A DNA stretch of 64,000 nucleotides from Opisthocomus hoazin (GCF_030867145.1 NC_134427.1:15523001-15587000), one strand, 5' to 3'. Positions 1 through 10,799 are shown, counted from the first letter of the stretch. Numbers and translations: made by a program. Notes: generated from the letters alone by a model not told the origin.

Positions 1-216
1 GGGGAAAATCTCTTTCCCGGCGCCCCGCGGGGGGCTCAAACCTTTCGCTTTCGCCCCGGCTCCTCTCTCCCCACCGCCCCGAGCCCTCGGCCGGGCTGCG
101 GGGGGCCGCCCCGGGTCTCTCCGCACTCTTTTTTCTGGCGGCGCGGAGGAGCGTAGCGGCGGCGATAATGGCTGCACGGGAGCCTTTGTTAGAGAGCGCT
201 GCGCTAAGCAGGGGCC

Positions 217-238
217 GGGGGGGGGGGGGGGGGGGGGG
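217..238 (+). repeat. Homopolymer run of 22 G
   Basis: A run of 22 consecutive G residues lies inside the HMGB3 CpG island. A second run of 12 G at 375-386 is followed after one C by seven more G. Such tracts can fold as G-quadruplexes and are prone to length error in sequencing and assembly, so the exact length should not be trusted. Confidence 0.95.
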
Positions 239-974
239 AAGAGGCCGCCTCCCGCCCGCGCCCCGGCCCCGCCGCCCCCGCCGCCCGCCGGGGGGCCGCG
301 CGGGGAGCCCCTTCTCGGCGGGGGCGGCGTTTTGGCGGGGCCGGGGGCGGCGGGCGCGGGGGGCCGAGCGCGGCGGGGGGGGGGGGCGGGGGGGAAGCGC
401 GGCTTTGTTCGGCGGCGCGGCGGCGGCGCCGGGAGAAGCCATCTTAGCGAGCGGGGCCGGGCCTGGGCGCGGAGCGCGGCCGCCGCTCCCGCTGCCGCTC
501 GCCCCGGCCGCCCGGGGCCGGGCCGGCTCCCCGCGCCCCCCGCCAACGCCCGGCCCCCCGCCGCCCCCCGCCCTCCGCCCCGCCGCATTTCAGGGGCAGT
601 TTCTTTCATCGGGAGGCGTTTCACAAAATGGAAGATGAATTATTGGCGTCTGGCGGAGCCGCCGCTGCCCCCTCCGCCCGCCGGCCCCGCCGCAGGTGCC
701 CGCGCCCCGCAGCCCGGCCGCCGCCGTGACCTTGGGCCGGGGGAGGGGGGGGAAGATGGCGGGAGGGGAGCGGAGCGGGGGCCGGGCCGGGCCGCTCGCC
801 CCCAGCATGGGGAGCAGCAGGCGGCCCCGGCCCCGCTCCGCGCTCCCGCCGCGCCGGCCCCGCTCCGCGCGGGTTCTGCGCTGCCCGCGGAGTCTGGCGG
901 GTGCGGGAGTGGGAACCGCCGAGCGGCGGAGGGAGAGGACGGCTCCCACCCGCCGCTGCTGCGCTTGGAGGGGG

Positions 975-1062
975 CAATTAAATAAATTATTAATTGAATA
1001 TTAACGCCGTGCTAATAAAAATTAAATTTTCAAACGCTTGAGGAGCTGCACATAGGAAATAT
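975..1062. other. Abrupt AT-rich patch inside the CpG island
   Basis: After almost 1 kb of more than 70% GC, about 60 bases are nearly all A and T and contain several TAAT/ATTA homeodomain-type cores (for example ATTAATTGAATATTAAC around 989-1005). GC-rich sequence then resumes. The patch sits in HMGB3 intron 1 or at the end of its untranslated exon. No function can be assigned from sequence alone. Confidence 0.5.
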
Positions 1063-1755
1063 TGCTGCGGGATTTTTTTTTTTTTTGAGGGGGGAACAGT
1101 GCAGAAGAGGGGGAAGGACCCGCAGCCCAAAAGTTAGCATCGCCCTGCGGGTGCCTCGCCGGTCGCGTCTCTGCGCTGGCCACGCCGCTGCGAGCGTGTG
1201 GCACTTGGCGGAGCGGGAGCCAGCGCTGCCGGCCTCGCAGGGCTCCGCCGGTCCCGCCGGGCGTGAAACCAGCCCGTCATCGTTTGCACGCCTGCTTGTG
1301 CATCGGAGGTTATCGCACTTTTACGCGGGGAGGGGAGGGGGGGAATCGTCTTCCCTGCTGTTCTACCTGGCTGGCAGCTGGGAGATGGCAGCTCCAGCTG
1401 TTCAAGGGAGAAGTCATAGCCTGGCACCGCGTGTGCCATTCCAGGCCTGGCAGCCAGCTGAAACAAGTGTTGTATATCACTTCATGTATAACTCTTAATG
1501 GGCAGAAGTATGTGTACTTAATAGCCTGTCTCCAGCCTTTGGACATGATGTAAATATAGATGACTGTAAAACTTAATTCCGGTGACCGGTTTCGCTTGGC
1601 TCAAGTCTGCAACACGAGTGTCAAGGAGGAATAATTTAGGTGTCCGTGTTGGGGGTGGTAAGAGGTGTTGGGAGGGAAGAAAGGGTTGTGGTGTTGATCG
1701 GACGTCGCTTCAGGGGATGGTGGTGTGTGTGCCTGTGTAAATATATACATACCGT

Positions 1756-1773
1756 ATATGTGTGCACACATAT
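1756..1773. repeat. 18-bp perfect palindrome in alternating purine-pyrimidine DNA
   Basis: ATATGTGTGCACACATAT reads identically on both strands. It lies in a TG/CA and TA dinucleotide-rich stretch (about 1725-1790), roughly 65 bases before the first HMGB3 coding exon. It is probably a degenerate dinucleotide microsatellite. Confidence 0.85.
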
Positions 1774-1830
1774 GCACACACACTGATCCATACATGCCTT
1801 CACTTGTTATTTTTTGTCTCTTCCCTACAG

Positions 1831-1987
1831 AGTCAAGATGGCTAAAGGTGATCCGAAGAAGCCCAAGGGCAAGATGTCTGCCTATGCCTTCTTTGTGCAG
1901 ACATGCCGTGAGGAACATAAGAAAAAGAACCCAGAGGTTCCAGTCAACTTTGCAGAGTTTTCCAAGAAGTGCTCAGAGAGGTGGAAG
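1831..1987 (+). CDS. HMGB3: HMGB3 first coding exon (7 nt of 5' UTR, then residues 1-50)
   Basis: The acceptor is a clear polypyrimidine tract ending in TTCCCTACAG at 1821-1830. Coding starts at 1838 and runs to AAG at 1985-1987, followed by the donor GTACCT. It encodes the first half of HMG box A, including [17 protein letters not shown] and ending in SERWK. Confidence 0.95.
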
Positions 1988-4041
1988 GTACCTTAGTTTG
2001 TGACTCTCTGAAGGGATAACTGCTTGCGGTATCTGCTAGGATGACGTGCGTGTGTCCGAACATGGAGGGAGCTGGTGCTGTTTTGGTCTGCCTGCCGTTC
2101 TTGGCAAGGCGTCCCAGCCATCGATCGGGTGCTGCTGACTTCTGTAATGATCGTGAAGGCTTCAGCCCAGTGTATCTGCCCGTTTAGGTGCTTCCACTAC
2201 AGCCTGGACTGCGCCCCCCCCCTCCCCCCCTTCCCAAGCAGTGCCCTTCAGCAGCCACCTTCCCACCTCCCTCCAGAGCTCTGTCCTCGAGGAGGACTCT
2301 GGCTCTGCTTGTCGTGTTCCCGTTGCTCCCCTCTCACTGAGGACGCCGGCCGTGGCCACGGTCCCCGGTACAGGACCTTCGTCCCCAAGGTGGTCCAGTT
2401 AGAAAACAAACAAATTCTGAAACTCCCCTATCGAGTCGGTGTGTGTTGGCTTGTTTACTTAAAGTTTACCAGCTATTGAACAGTTGGGTAACCGCAGGTT
2501 CGGTGTCTTGTTTTTTGGTTTTTAGACCATGTCAAGCAAGGAGAAGGCTAAATTTGATGAAATGGCAAAGGCTGATAAGGTACGATATGATAGAGAAATG
2601 AAGGACTATGGGCCGGCGAAGGGTGGCAAGAAGAAGAAGGACCCCAATGCCCCGAAACGACCACCGTAAGTAACTTTGAGGCCTTAAATGCGCCGGTATC
2701 TTGGTTTGTTTTCACGCCCGGTAACAGAGCTGATAGGTTTCCATAAAGGAAGTAGATGGGGTGTACTGGTGGTGTAGCAGTACTGGCAATTTTCATAGTT
2801 TACTGATGCTGTCTTGTACACCTTTTAGGCGGCGTGCGATCTTGAGCATGTAGGGTGCTGACAGGAATTGTCAGTGCTTGGTACCCTTAAACTCATAGTG
2901 ATGGAAGACATGGAAATGACCGGGTCAGAGAGACCTGTGTACCTAAATTGAAATTAGGGGGTGGGGGGATAGACAAGAATTGATTACAACTAGCATTGGG
3001 TGAAGGCTGCAGGTCTGGGCCTCAGTAAAATCAAAACACATTTGCGTTTTGTTGAGTTTTTTTAAAGTTCTAAAAATAAAAAAAGTGTTTCTACTCAGTA
3101 GGTGAGCGCATGTGTGAACATTGTGGGGGAGGGATGGAGGAAGGGGGTCTCCCTGGCCTTGCTGCCGCGGTGCTGACTGTCCTCTGGTCCTTCTCCCCAA
3201 GGTCTGGCTTCTTCCTCTTCTGTTCAGAGTTCCGCCCCAAGATCAAGTCCACAAACCCTGGCATATCCATTGGGGACGTAGCAAAGAAGCTGGGCGAAAT
3301 GTGGAACAACCTCAGTGATGGCGAAAAGCAGCCTTACAATAATAAGGCAGCTAAACTGAAGGAGAAGTACGAGAAGGTAAGGGTAGTTTTCACTTCTCTT
3401 CCGTGCCGGCTCTTGCGTTGGTGTGTTTCCGTAGCTTAGGCCCAGCGCAGTGAGCATCTCCAGCTTGCAGACCTGTTCTCGCTGCGCTGCGTGCTCCGTA
3501 GCCGACCGTCGCGTCTGTTGGGACGGAGCAGGGTAGAGAGCCACGGGCAGGCTCCAGCAAGGAGGCAGAGCTTCCCCCGGCGATGCGCGGCAGCGGCTGC
3601 GCGCGTTGCTCCGGCGAAGGCTTTGCTGTGCCGCTCAGGGAGCTTTGGCCCGTTAGCAGGAGACTTTTAGGAGAGGCTGGGTTCTCTTCTCCTCCTCAAA
3701 GAAATAACCGCAAATGCAGGGCTCGAGGCCTCCGGCAGCGGTCTGTCTGCGTACCAGGGTGCTGGCACGCTGGCTGTCCCCCCTCCTGGGGGTGCAGCCG
3801 GGGGAGGCCAGTCCCTTGACGTGAACGCCCGCTGCCGTACAAATGCTGTCTGTGTTCGCTGCGTAGAGCAAATTAAGACATCCCCTTGACTTTGCAGGAT
3901 GTGGCAGACTACAAGTCTAAAGGAAAGTTTGATGGCGCAAAGGGAGCAGCAACCAAAGCTGCTCGGAAAAAGGTAGAGGAAGAAGACGAAGAGGAGGAGG
4001 AGGATGAAGAAGAGGAGGATGAAGATGATGATGATGAATAA
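1838..4041 (+). CDS. HMGB3: High mobility group protein B3 (HMGB3), complete, four coding exons
   Basis: Joining 1838-1987, 2526-2665, 3202-3376 and 3898-4041 gives 202 residues, the length I recall for avian HMGB3 (older name HMG2a). HMG box A spans about residues 9-79 and box B about 93-161. A short basic linker and an all-acidic C-terminal tail (182-202, only E and D) follow. The conserved redox cysteines are present as C23, C45 and C104. The family are nuclear proteins that bind the minor groove without strong sequence preference, bend DNA and loosen chromatin; HMGB3 is linked to stem and progenitor cells. Intron phases are 0, 2 and 0, all with GT-AG borders. The start was chosen because ATG at 1838 has A at -3 and G at +4 and begins the conserved [13 protein letters not shown]-terminus. 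HMGB1 and HMGB2 are less likely because their tails are longer and box A differs. The frame is intact, so this is not a processed pseudogene. Confidence 0.97.
1988..2525 (+). other. HMGB3: HMGB3 intron between coding exons 1 and 2
   Basis: A 538-base intron, phase 0, with consensus borders. It contains a C-rich run near 2213-2230 and nothing else that I recognise. Confidence 0.9.
2526..2665 (+). CDS. HMGB3: HMGB3 second coding exon (residues 51-97, last codon split)
   Basis: A TTTTTTGG-TTTTTAG acceptor ends at 2525 and the GTAAG donor begins at 2666. The exon encodes the rest of box A ([18 protein letters not shown]) and the lysine-rich linker [14 protein letters not shown]. Two bases of the proline-97 codon are left for the next exon. 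Confidence 0.95.
2666..3201 (+). other. HMGB3: HMGB3 intron between coding exons 2 and 3
   Basis: A 536-base intron, phase 2. No repeat or RNA gene is visible. Confidence 0.9.
3202..3376 (+). CDS. HMGB3: HMGB3 third coding exon (residues 97-155)
   Basis: The CTTCTCCCCAAG acceptor ends at 3201 and the GTAAGG donor starts at 3377. The exon completes proline 97 and encodes most of HMG box B ([15 protein letters not shown], then [17 protein letters not shown] and the final KLKEKYEK). It contains the box B cysteine C104. Confidence 0.95.
3377..3897 (+). other. HMGB3: HMGB3 intron between coding exons 3 and 4
   Basis: A 521-base intron, phase 0, CpG-rich in its middle. No further feature is recognised. 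Confidence 0.9.
3898..4041 (+). CDS. HMGB3: HMGB3 last coding exon (residues 156-202 and stop)
   Basis: The CTTGACTTTGCAG acceptor ends at 3897. The exon encodes [16 protein letters not shown], a basic stretch AARKK and the acidic tail. The tail is made of GAA/GAG/GAT/GAC codons (about 3976-4038), so at DNA level it resembles an imperfect trinucleotide repeat. The TAA stop is at 4039-4041 and overlaps an AATAAA string (4037-4042). Confidence 0.96.
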   Translation, partial: DVADYKSKGKFDGAKGAATKAARKKVEEEDEEEEEDEEEEDEDDDDE

Positions 4042-4264
4042 AACTGTACAATACTTGTCTCCATGTGAATACCATAGAGTAGGGGAAACACCATAAATGA
4101 AGCACCTCTTATTTGAGATGGTGTGTCTTGCCCTTATTAGGCTTAATTAAAAAAAAAATTTGGATTCCGATCGCGTTGTAGTTTCTAAAAGTGCTCTAGA
4201 AATTGTAACTGGTTTACATGAAGTGGCCATGGGTGTAGTGAGCACCCTGAAACTGTATCAAAGT

Positions 4265-4634
4265 TGTACATATTTCCAAACATTTTTAAAATGAAAAGGC
4301 GCTCTAGTGTTCTCCTAACTCTGTGCACTTTGCTGTTGGTGTAACAAAGCATTTAAAAATGTTTCAAGCATTTTTTTAATTTGTAAGGTGGTGTTACTAT
4401 ATGGTTATTGGCTAGAAAATCCTGGGTTATAAACTGTACATATCTATAGTTTGTAAAAACTAGACAGATTCTTGTGGTACATGCTTAGAGTTATGATGCC
4501 TTAGAGGAGCAGTGATTACTTGGCAAGGCTGTACGTTCCCCGGGGTGCCATGGCCCGAAGCATGCACTGTGAGGGTAGATCTATTTACACTACAGTGGGC
4601 GTCCATTTAGCTTAAAGTTGTCTTTCTGTATATA
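4265..4634 (+). promoter_or_regulatory. Cluster of three Pumilio-type TGTANATA elements
   Basis: TGTACATA occurs at 4265-4272 and 4435-4442, and TGTATATA at 4627-4634, all on the sense strand of the HMGB3 3' UTR. This 8-mer is the established binding site of PUM1/PUM2, which promote mRNA decay and repress translation. A fourth copy lies past the proximal poly(A) site at 5363-5370. The match is exact, but use in cells is inference. Confidence 0.55.
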
Positions 4635-4875
4635 GTGAAATAGCATTCTGCTGCCATTCTTAGTTGTGGAAGGGGGTTCAGCTGGCATGAGAAGTGTATG
4701 GATTTTTTTAGTTAAGTGCGGTAGTTTTTAAACTGAAACTGTAGACATCTCTTCATTGTCAACGAAGTGAAGAGCCAGTGCAGCAACTGAAGTTCAAAAA
4801 CACTCTGTACTTAAACAAATTTGCAACGTTCTGTTTTTTTTGTATGTTTAGAATGCTGAAATGTTTTTGAAGCAA

Positions 4876-4881
4876 AATAAA
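4876..4881 (+). terminator. HMGB3: Probable HMGB3 polyadenylation signal AATAAA
   Basis: A canonical AATAAA follows an AT-rich 3' UTR. A CA-containing cleavage region and a TGTTCTTG stretch lie 15-30 bases downstream. The alternative at 5052-5057 sits in an A/T simple repeat and is less convincing. Confidence 0.75.
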
Positions 4882-6068
4882 CAGTATTACATTTTTAAAA
4901 CTGTTCTTGACAACACTCTAAATTTCTGGTTTAAAAGGATCGTAACAACAGCAAGAGGTTCATTTTGAAGTCTGTGGCATCCCTCAGGGCTGGTGACTTA
5001 AGAAACATTCTGACTCAAGGATTTAAAAAAAAAAAAATATATATAAAAAAAAATAAATGGTGGCCAGCCAAAACTGGCTGAATTGAAAGAGATGGCTGCT
5101 CCAGCTAATATGCAATCGTAACTCTTTATGGCTGAGTGGCATAAGATGCTATGCAAGTTTGAACTTTATTACTTGAACTTGGGAGCCTAAATGAACATTC
5201 ATGACGTAATTGTTTGTTTGTGTGTGTATATAGCAGCATTCAGAGATGCAGAGAAAGGTAGGTGGCTAGGAATGAGGCTGACACCATGGAATAAGTATAA
5301 AAGCATAGTTTGGATTTTTTTTTTCAGTTGTGTTGGGTAAATTTATAGCCCAAATGCATTGCTGTACATATTAAAATGTGCCTTTTTTGTCCTGTGTTAA
5401 ACTGTTTCAGACTTGTGGTTTTTTCTAGCATCTTAATTCATGGCAGGAGCCAGGCGCCTGGTCCGAAGTAGGAGCGTGGCGCAGGTGCTTAGTCCGTGTC
5501 CTTCCTCTAATGATTTGAGTTTTAGCAGAAATCGGGTGCTGTGAGGTGGGTTGGGGGAGCGGCGCAGGTCTCTTTCCCCTTTGGTGACCAGCTGCCTGCG
5601 TCGCAGCCTCGCCGTCTTTCCAAGTCCAAGCTGGGGGTGTTTTGCAGCCCTTAGAAGGGAGAGGCAATACCTGGTCTCTAGCTGGCGAATCCGACCTCGT
5701 TTTTCCTTAGCGTGGAAGCAGCGTGAGCTGGGCAGGCTGTGGCACCCCCTCGCTACCCCCAAGGTCCTTCCTGGCGCTGGCTGTAGGCAGCGGTCGGTGT
5801 TTGCTTGGCGGCGAGGAGGAGGTGGGGGGTGTGAGGATACTTGCGTTGATAGCAGGTCGGAGTTGTGGGCTACCGTGCGCACCTGACAAGAGGACAGGGC
5901 AACTCATTAGTGTGAACTGCGGGTACGGGCTGCTGCCACCACTTCGTTTGAGCCAAACTGCGGATTAATGAGGGCCAGGCTTACAGGCAGGAACTGCTTC
6001 TAATGTGGGTAAAAACTGCTTTGTTGGCTAATTGGGTAGCACATCTGGCTTCCTGCGAGTTCTCAACA

Positions 6069-6084
6069 GCCATGGTACCATGGC
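6069..6084. repeat. 16-bp perfect palindrome
   Basis: GCCATGGTACCATGGC is its own reverse complement, in otherwise unremarkable intergenic DNA. No gene or known site is attached to it. Confidence 0.9.
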
Positions 6085-9000
6085 AGAACGGTCTGATCTA
6101 GCGTTGAGATGGACTAGAACCTGAAAGCAAAACTTTTGGTGTCGGATGAAGCAAGCTAATAAACTTTTATAAACGTAGCAACATCTAGCAACTCTTTTTT
6201 AAGGCTAAGTTGCAGTTGGATTGCTTCAACATGCTTCTATAATTGCTTAATTACGGCGATTCTTAGTGTCTTTAATGCACAAAAAACCAAGTGTGAAATT
6301 GGCCCCCAATTTTTGGGAAGTTGCATTTTAAAAGCCTTAATAAAGCTGCATCTGGAAAATGAATAGGTACTGTTGTATTCGCTACCCTTTCTGCCAGTCT
6401 TCTGATGCAAGGGGGAAGATGACTGGAGATTCCAGCACGTGAAAATTTGGTGGGGAAGTGGTGGAGCTGAAGAGAAAAGCGATGGCATTGTTTCAGGAGC
6501 TGTAATACTGTTTCTATTGTCTAGTTGGCAAAATCTCCCCTTAGCCACATAGGGGAATTAGTGTAGATCACTGCTGTGCAAATCGAGCTTGGCTTTGAAT
6601 TAACTGCTAGTGAGCTGAGCCCCTATTGATAGTATTAGCAAGTAAGAACTAGGGCTGACACTGCTTTGTCTTCGTTCTATTGGAAATCTATCAAGTTGCA
6701 GGGCTTGATTAAGGTCTTGGACCTTACGGTGCACTACCTATTCCTGCTCTGCAAATTTGTAAAATATGGCATGGCTCGGGGATGCTGCTCAATACTGTGC
6801 TAGTGCAGGACTCCGGGGACTCAGATTTGGGTATTGCAGATGTAGTGATGATGTTTCTTCCTGCAGTACTCTGCCATTGATAAATTCCGTCGTGTGAACG
6901 TGTATAAATAACACATGATTCCCCCCCCCCACACTTTTTTTTGTCTTCTGAGATGTCATCTCGAATATTGGGAACTGTGTGATTTCACCCAGCTCCATTT
7001 TTTGATAGAACACCCTCCAAATGCTCCTTCTCTCTGCTGTGAAATGCTTGTGGTGTTTCAGAGCAGACATTCGTGCTTTGGGCTGCTCTACAGCTAAACC
7101 TGCTAGTTTGACTTTAGTCCCAAGCCAAACAGAGTAAATATGTCTCTTACTAACTCCGTGTAGAGAAGGGTAATGATAAAATAGATCTGGGGAAAGGGAG
7201 GGGAGGGATGAAGAGAGGCTCTTCCTTGCAGGAATTTGACAGAGCTGACTGCGGGACCCCTTGTGTTCCCCAAAATGCAAAATGTGATTTGTTGCATCCC
7301 CCCGGGGGGATACAAGGGCTGTCAGGGCAGGGGGCTCGGTTAAGCAGGAGGAACGGTGCTGGTCCTGCAGCTGTGACAGCCGTCTTGCTGCTCTGAGGAG
7401 GCAGAGTATGGCTCGGCTGGGTGGTGTGGTCCCTCGGGATGCCTAAAGCAGTGGCTTTTGCTCATGGGAAAACATCTGCTGGTGCTGGCAGCGGGGGGGA
7501 GAGGCAGGCGGGGTGCTGCCCGGCAGCACCGACCCACGGGCAGGTCATTCCCATGGTGGGTACTGTCTGATTTGCCCTGAGGACTATACGTGGTCTTGAG
7601 AACCCAGCTGCTACCAAAACACACCGCATCCCGCTGAAATCAAACCAACCGGGGGGCGGTGGGATGGACGGGGCTGCCGAGCTGCTCTGTGCAGGCCAGC
7701 GCCTGCCTCCGCCGAAAATGAGCCCGGCAGCCTATTAGCACGGCCCGGGGAGGCAGAGGAGCGATGCTCTCCCGCTGCTTTGTAGCCTGTACGTTTCTAA
7801 ATTCAATTGAAACGTGGTAAATATTTGGTGGGAGCTGAAAGCCAGCCCTTAGACTAGAGGGGGGGCTTTGGGGGAGGGAGTGCGTTGGGAAAGCCTCACT
7901 GCTGGTGTGGGGCTGGCTCCCCGCAAGCAGTCGCAATGACAGCCGCGCTGCGGGATGGTTTCCCACCGCTCATGTCAGGGTCCTAATGCATCTGTGGGGA
8001 AGAAGTGCATTAATTTTTCTGTAATAAAATTAATTAAAAATCCTAGTCCAAGTGCATACTGAATCAATTAGCAGCGAACGACTGCAGCTCTAACAGAGGT
8101 CCATGGGAAGGTGAGAGTCTGCTTTGGGGATCGTACTGGGGATACAGGCAGAGTTGAAACGCTGCTGTTGTCTGCTCTCTTGGAACGGCTGAGTTTTATA
8201 TAGTTTTATTCAATCGTAATAAACCCTGCAGGAACAGCAGCGAGGTGCGAGGGCTTCTGTTGGCTCTGGCTCAGGTGGTGGCAGGTGAATGGCTTCTCGC
8301 TTCCAGCCCCCAGCACAAGTCTGGTAGCCACCCCTAGTTTGTGTTTTCCCACTGCTCGCTCAGGCTGGTGTGCCGCGGGCCGAGAAACACCCCCAGGTAA
8401 GCCCTCCTCTGCGGAGAGTGTTGGGAAGCAGGGCTCGGACCAGGAGGAGCGGCTGGGATGGGACCTTGCTGGCCCTGCTGGGGCGAGAGCGGGATGCTGC
8501 ACCTACGGCCGCCGGCTCGCCCTGCCGTTGGCGTTCAGACAAGCCCCACGCTCCCCTCTGTCAACGAGAGCCCGAGCTCTCTCTCCTCTAAGAGATAACG
8601 GGAGGAACTGTGACAAGTGACGTATTTATTTCTTTCCGCTAGAACTGCACCAGATTTTAGTGCAATAAACTGGATTGTGAATTGCAGCTGTGCTGGAAAG
8701 CAAAGTGTGCAGGAGATCCCGTTACCGAATGGCTGCTCTCTAAACGTGTTTCAGCTTGCAGAGGAGAAGGGACTGGGTAACCAGCGTGTCTGGTGGGGGT
8801 TTCATGCCCGACGGGGCGTCTTCAGCCCTTCTCGGGAGGCTGGGCTCCGGTAGGAGCATGGTGCGTGCCTGCCCCTGCTTGGGCAACACTTGGCAACCTG
8901 CGTTCAAAGCACTCCGCAAACATCCTTCTGATACAGGCACGGCAAAGTGGAATGTGGATGAGGGGTGGCTCCTTGCCTGTGCTAACGATCTAGATTGGAG

Positions 9001-10619
9001 TTGTCTGGTGCTAAGAGCTCTTCCCCGAGTGCCCCGCTGCAGCTGGATCCCTAAATTAGGCAGGAGGAAGCAGCCACAGCACTGCCAGATCTGATGGTTA
9101 CCTCTCTTGGGTGGTGAGTACCTCCTTCTCTTGTTCCTGGATGTGGCACGGCCTCCCAGAAGCACCTATGAAGTGGCTAAACCAGGGTTAGTCGTTCTGC
9201 TAAGCTGGGGCAGAGAGAAGTGACCTGCCTGGGGCTGGGGAGCCTGGGCATTGCGTGGGGCAGCAGCCCTGGTGCTGTGCTGGGGGTGAGACCTTTGCAG
9301 GCTAGGGTGTCAGAAAGCAAATCCTTGTCTTGATGTGGAGGGATGAAAATGCATTAACCGTGGTGAGGGGATGCTTGTCCTGAAACTGTGTCCCCCAACG
9401 TGGGTGACTTCGTGTCTGTAGCTGAGTCCAGCAGCCTGGAAAATGGCAGCTGGGAGCAGAGCCCTGCTGTGGGACGCGGCTTTTTGACGGTGTTTGCCGC
9501 TGACGTTGGAGCCCCTGAAGCGCAGAGAGCCGCTGCTCTGCCCCCGTACCGGCCACCTCGTCTTGCTGCTGGCTGGGTGCCCCCCGCCAAGACACCCGAG
9601 GAGCGGGAGCAGCCCTCCTGCGCGGGCGCCGCACGGCCCTGCCGCGGCTGAAGCTGAGCCGGGTGTACGGCGAGAGGCGGGTAGGATGCTACGCGCGATA
9701 GAGCTGTGGTTTCTTCCCAGCCCCTCCCCGTGTAAAGCTCCCTTGGGTATTTCAAGTCAGAAAAATGCTCTTTTTTTCCAAATATTAATCAAACATGGCA
9801 TGGCTTTGTTGTTGTGAGAACTGATTACTTCTGTTTTTAACTGCTTTTTTGTGAAGCTTAAAGTTTGCTTTGTTAGCTGAGAAAGTTAACACAGGTGACG
9901 TGGTTCGGGGGATTGCTTAAGACAAATCTCTCTTGCCAGCTCCTAATTACTGTGCGATCGCTCTTTCACTCTGTGTTGCCTGGGATGTACCAGCGATGGT
10001 TCATGGCCCTGCAAAAAAGGCTCGAGAAAAGTGGGAGCAGGGGCGACTGGGTCTCTAGTTTTATTACAAAATACGTTGGTCAGGTTCTGTTCCCTTTAGC
10101 TTTGGAGCTCGGGCTGGAGAGCTTCCCTGGGCTTGGCTTGTGCGGTTGTTCAGGGTAGCTGCAGCTCCGGGCGAAGGTCCTCCCTGGCAGGAGGGAGAGC
10201 GAAAGGAAGCGCGTGCTCGGTCTGCTGTTGCTTTGGGTTGTTGCTTCATATAGTAATGTAATTTTTGCAAGTTGCTGGGAGTTTTTTTAGACCAAGCTCA
10301 AAAGATCAAGGTGTCAGTAAAAGTCTGGAAGGGAACCCTTGCTTCCCAGGAAGCACAATGAAAGCTGACCAAACGCGTTAAACAGTCTAATTGAAGATCT
10401 CTCACTCCACGCCGTCACTCGTGTTTCATTCCGTGGTGACGCCCCGCTAGAAAGGGTTGTCTGGCAAAAAAATGCACTAGACCACAGATGGCATTTTGAA
10501 CCTGGAGGGCAACTTGCGAAAGGTCTTCGCTGGTTTTGAGCGCAGGAGGACTCTGCCTTGTTTGCTTTCCGCCCTTCCCCTTGCGTCTCTGCAGTACGAA
10601 CCTTCCGCAGGAACGCTGC

Positions 10620-10799
10620 GGGACGGGTGGCTGGAGAGATGCTGCGGTGGAAGGACAGGACGGAAGGTGCCGTGTCTCTGTGTTTTGTTTCTTCCTCTCC
10701 TCCCGTTCCGGGACGGGTGGCTGGAGAGATGCTGCAGTGGAAGGAGAGGATGGAAGGTGCTGTGCGTCTGTGTTTTGTTTCTTCCTCTCCTCCCGTTCC
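10620..10799. repeat. Tandem duplication, two 90-bp units
   Basis: Units 10620-10709 and 10710-10799 align without gaps and differ at about 6 of 90 positions by eye (roughly 93% identity). The unit begins GGGACGGGTGGCTGG and ends in a pyrimidine-rich TCTCCTCCCGTTCC. Because 90 is a multiple of three, overlapping open frames run through both copies on both strands, which is an artefact of the repeat. It is not part of any recognised transposon. Confidence 0.92.

Larger units (their letters stand above)
1..1340 (+). promoter_or_regulatory. HMGB3: CpG island with HMGB3 promoter and untranslated exon 1 (exact exon not resolved)
   Basis: This segment is extremely rich in G, C and CpG, as expected for a housekeeping-type promoter lying directly upstream of the first coding exon. 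Visible elements are an AAGATGGCGG YY1-type motif at 753-762, its reverse form GCCATCTT at 438-445, an inverted CCAAT box (ATTGG) at 642-646, and an interferon-response-like TTTCGCTTTC at 43-52. HMGB family genes normally carry a short untranslated first exon. The acceptor at 1829-1830 just before the start codon shows that one must exist upstream. I could not choose its donor: weak candidates are the GT at 696-697 and the GT at 901-902. The island is cut by the window edge, so its true start is unknown. Confidence 0.75.
4042..4900 (+). other. HMGB3: HMGB3 3' untranslated region
   Basis: An AT-rich segment of about 860 bases between the stop codon and the first well-placed poly(A) signal. It carries three TGTANATA Pumilio-type sites and one GCACTTT string (4325-4331) matching the seed of the miR-17/20/106 family. 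The end at about 4900 is inferred as 15-25 bases after AATAAA at 4876-4881. The transcript may extend further, because another AATAAA lies at 5052-5057 and a third at 6158-6163. Confidence 0.8.

Noticed and set aside
168-985. Overlapping open frames in the HMGB3 CpG island on both strands
   Set aside because: Low-complexity G, R, P and A translations expected from more than 75% GC; this is the untranslated promoter region.
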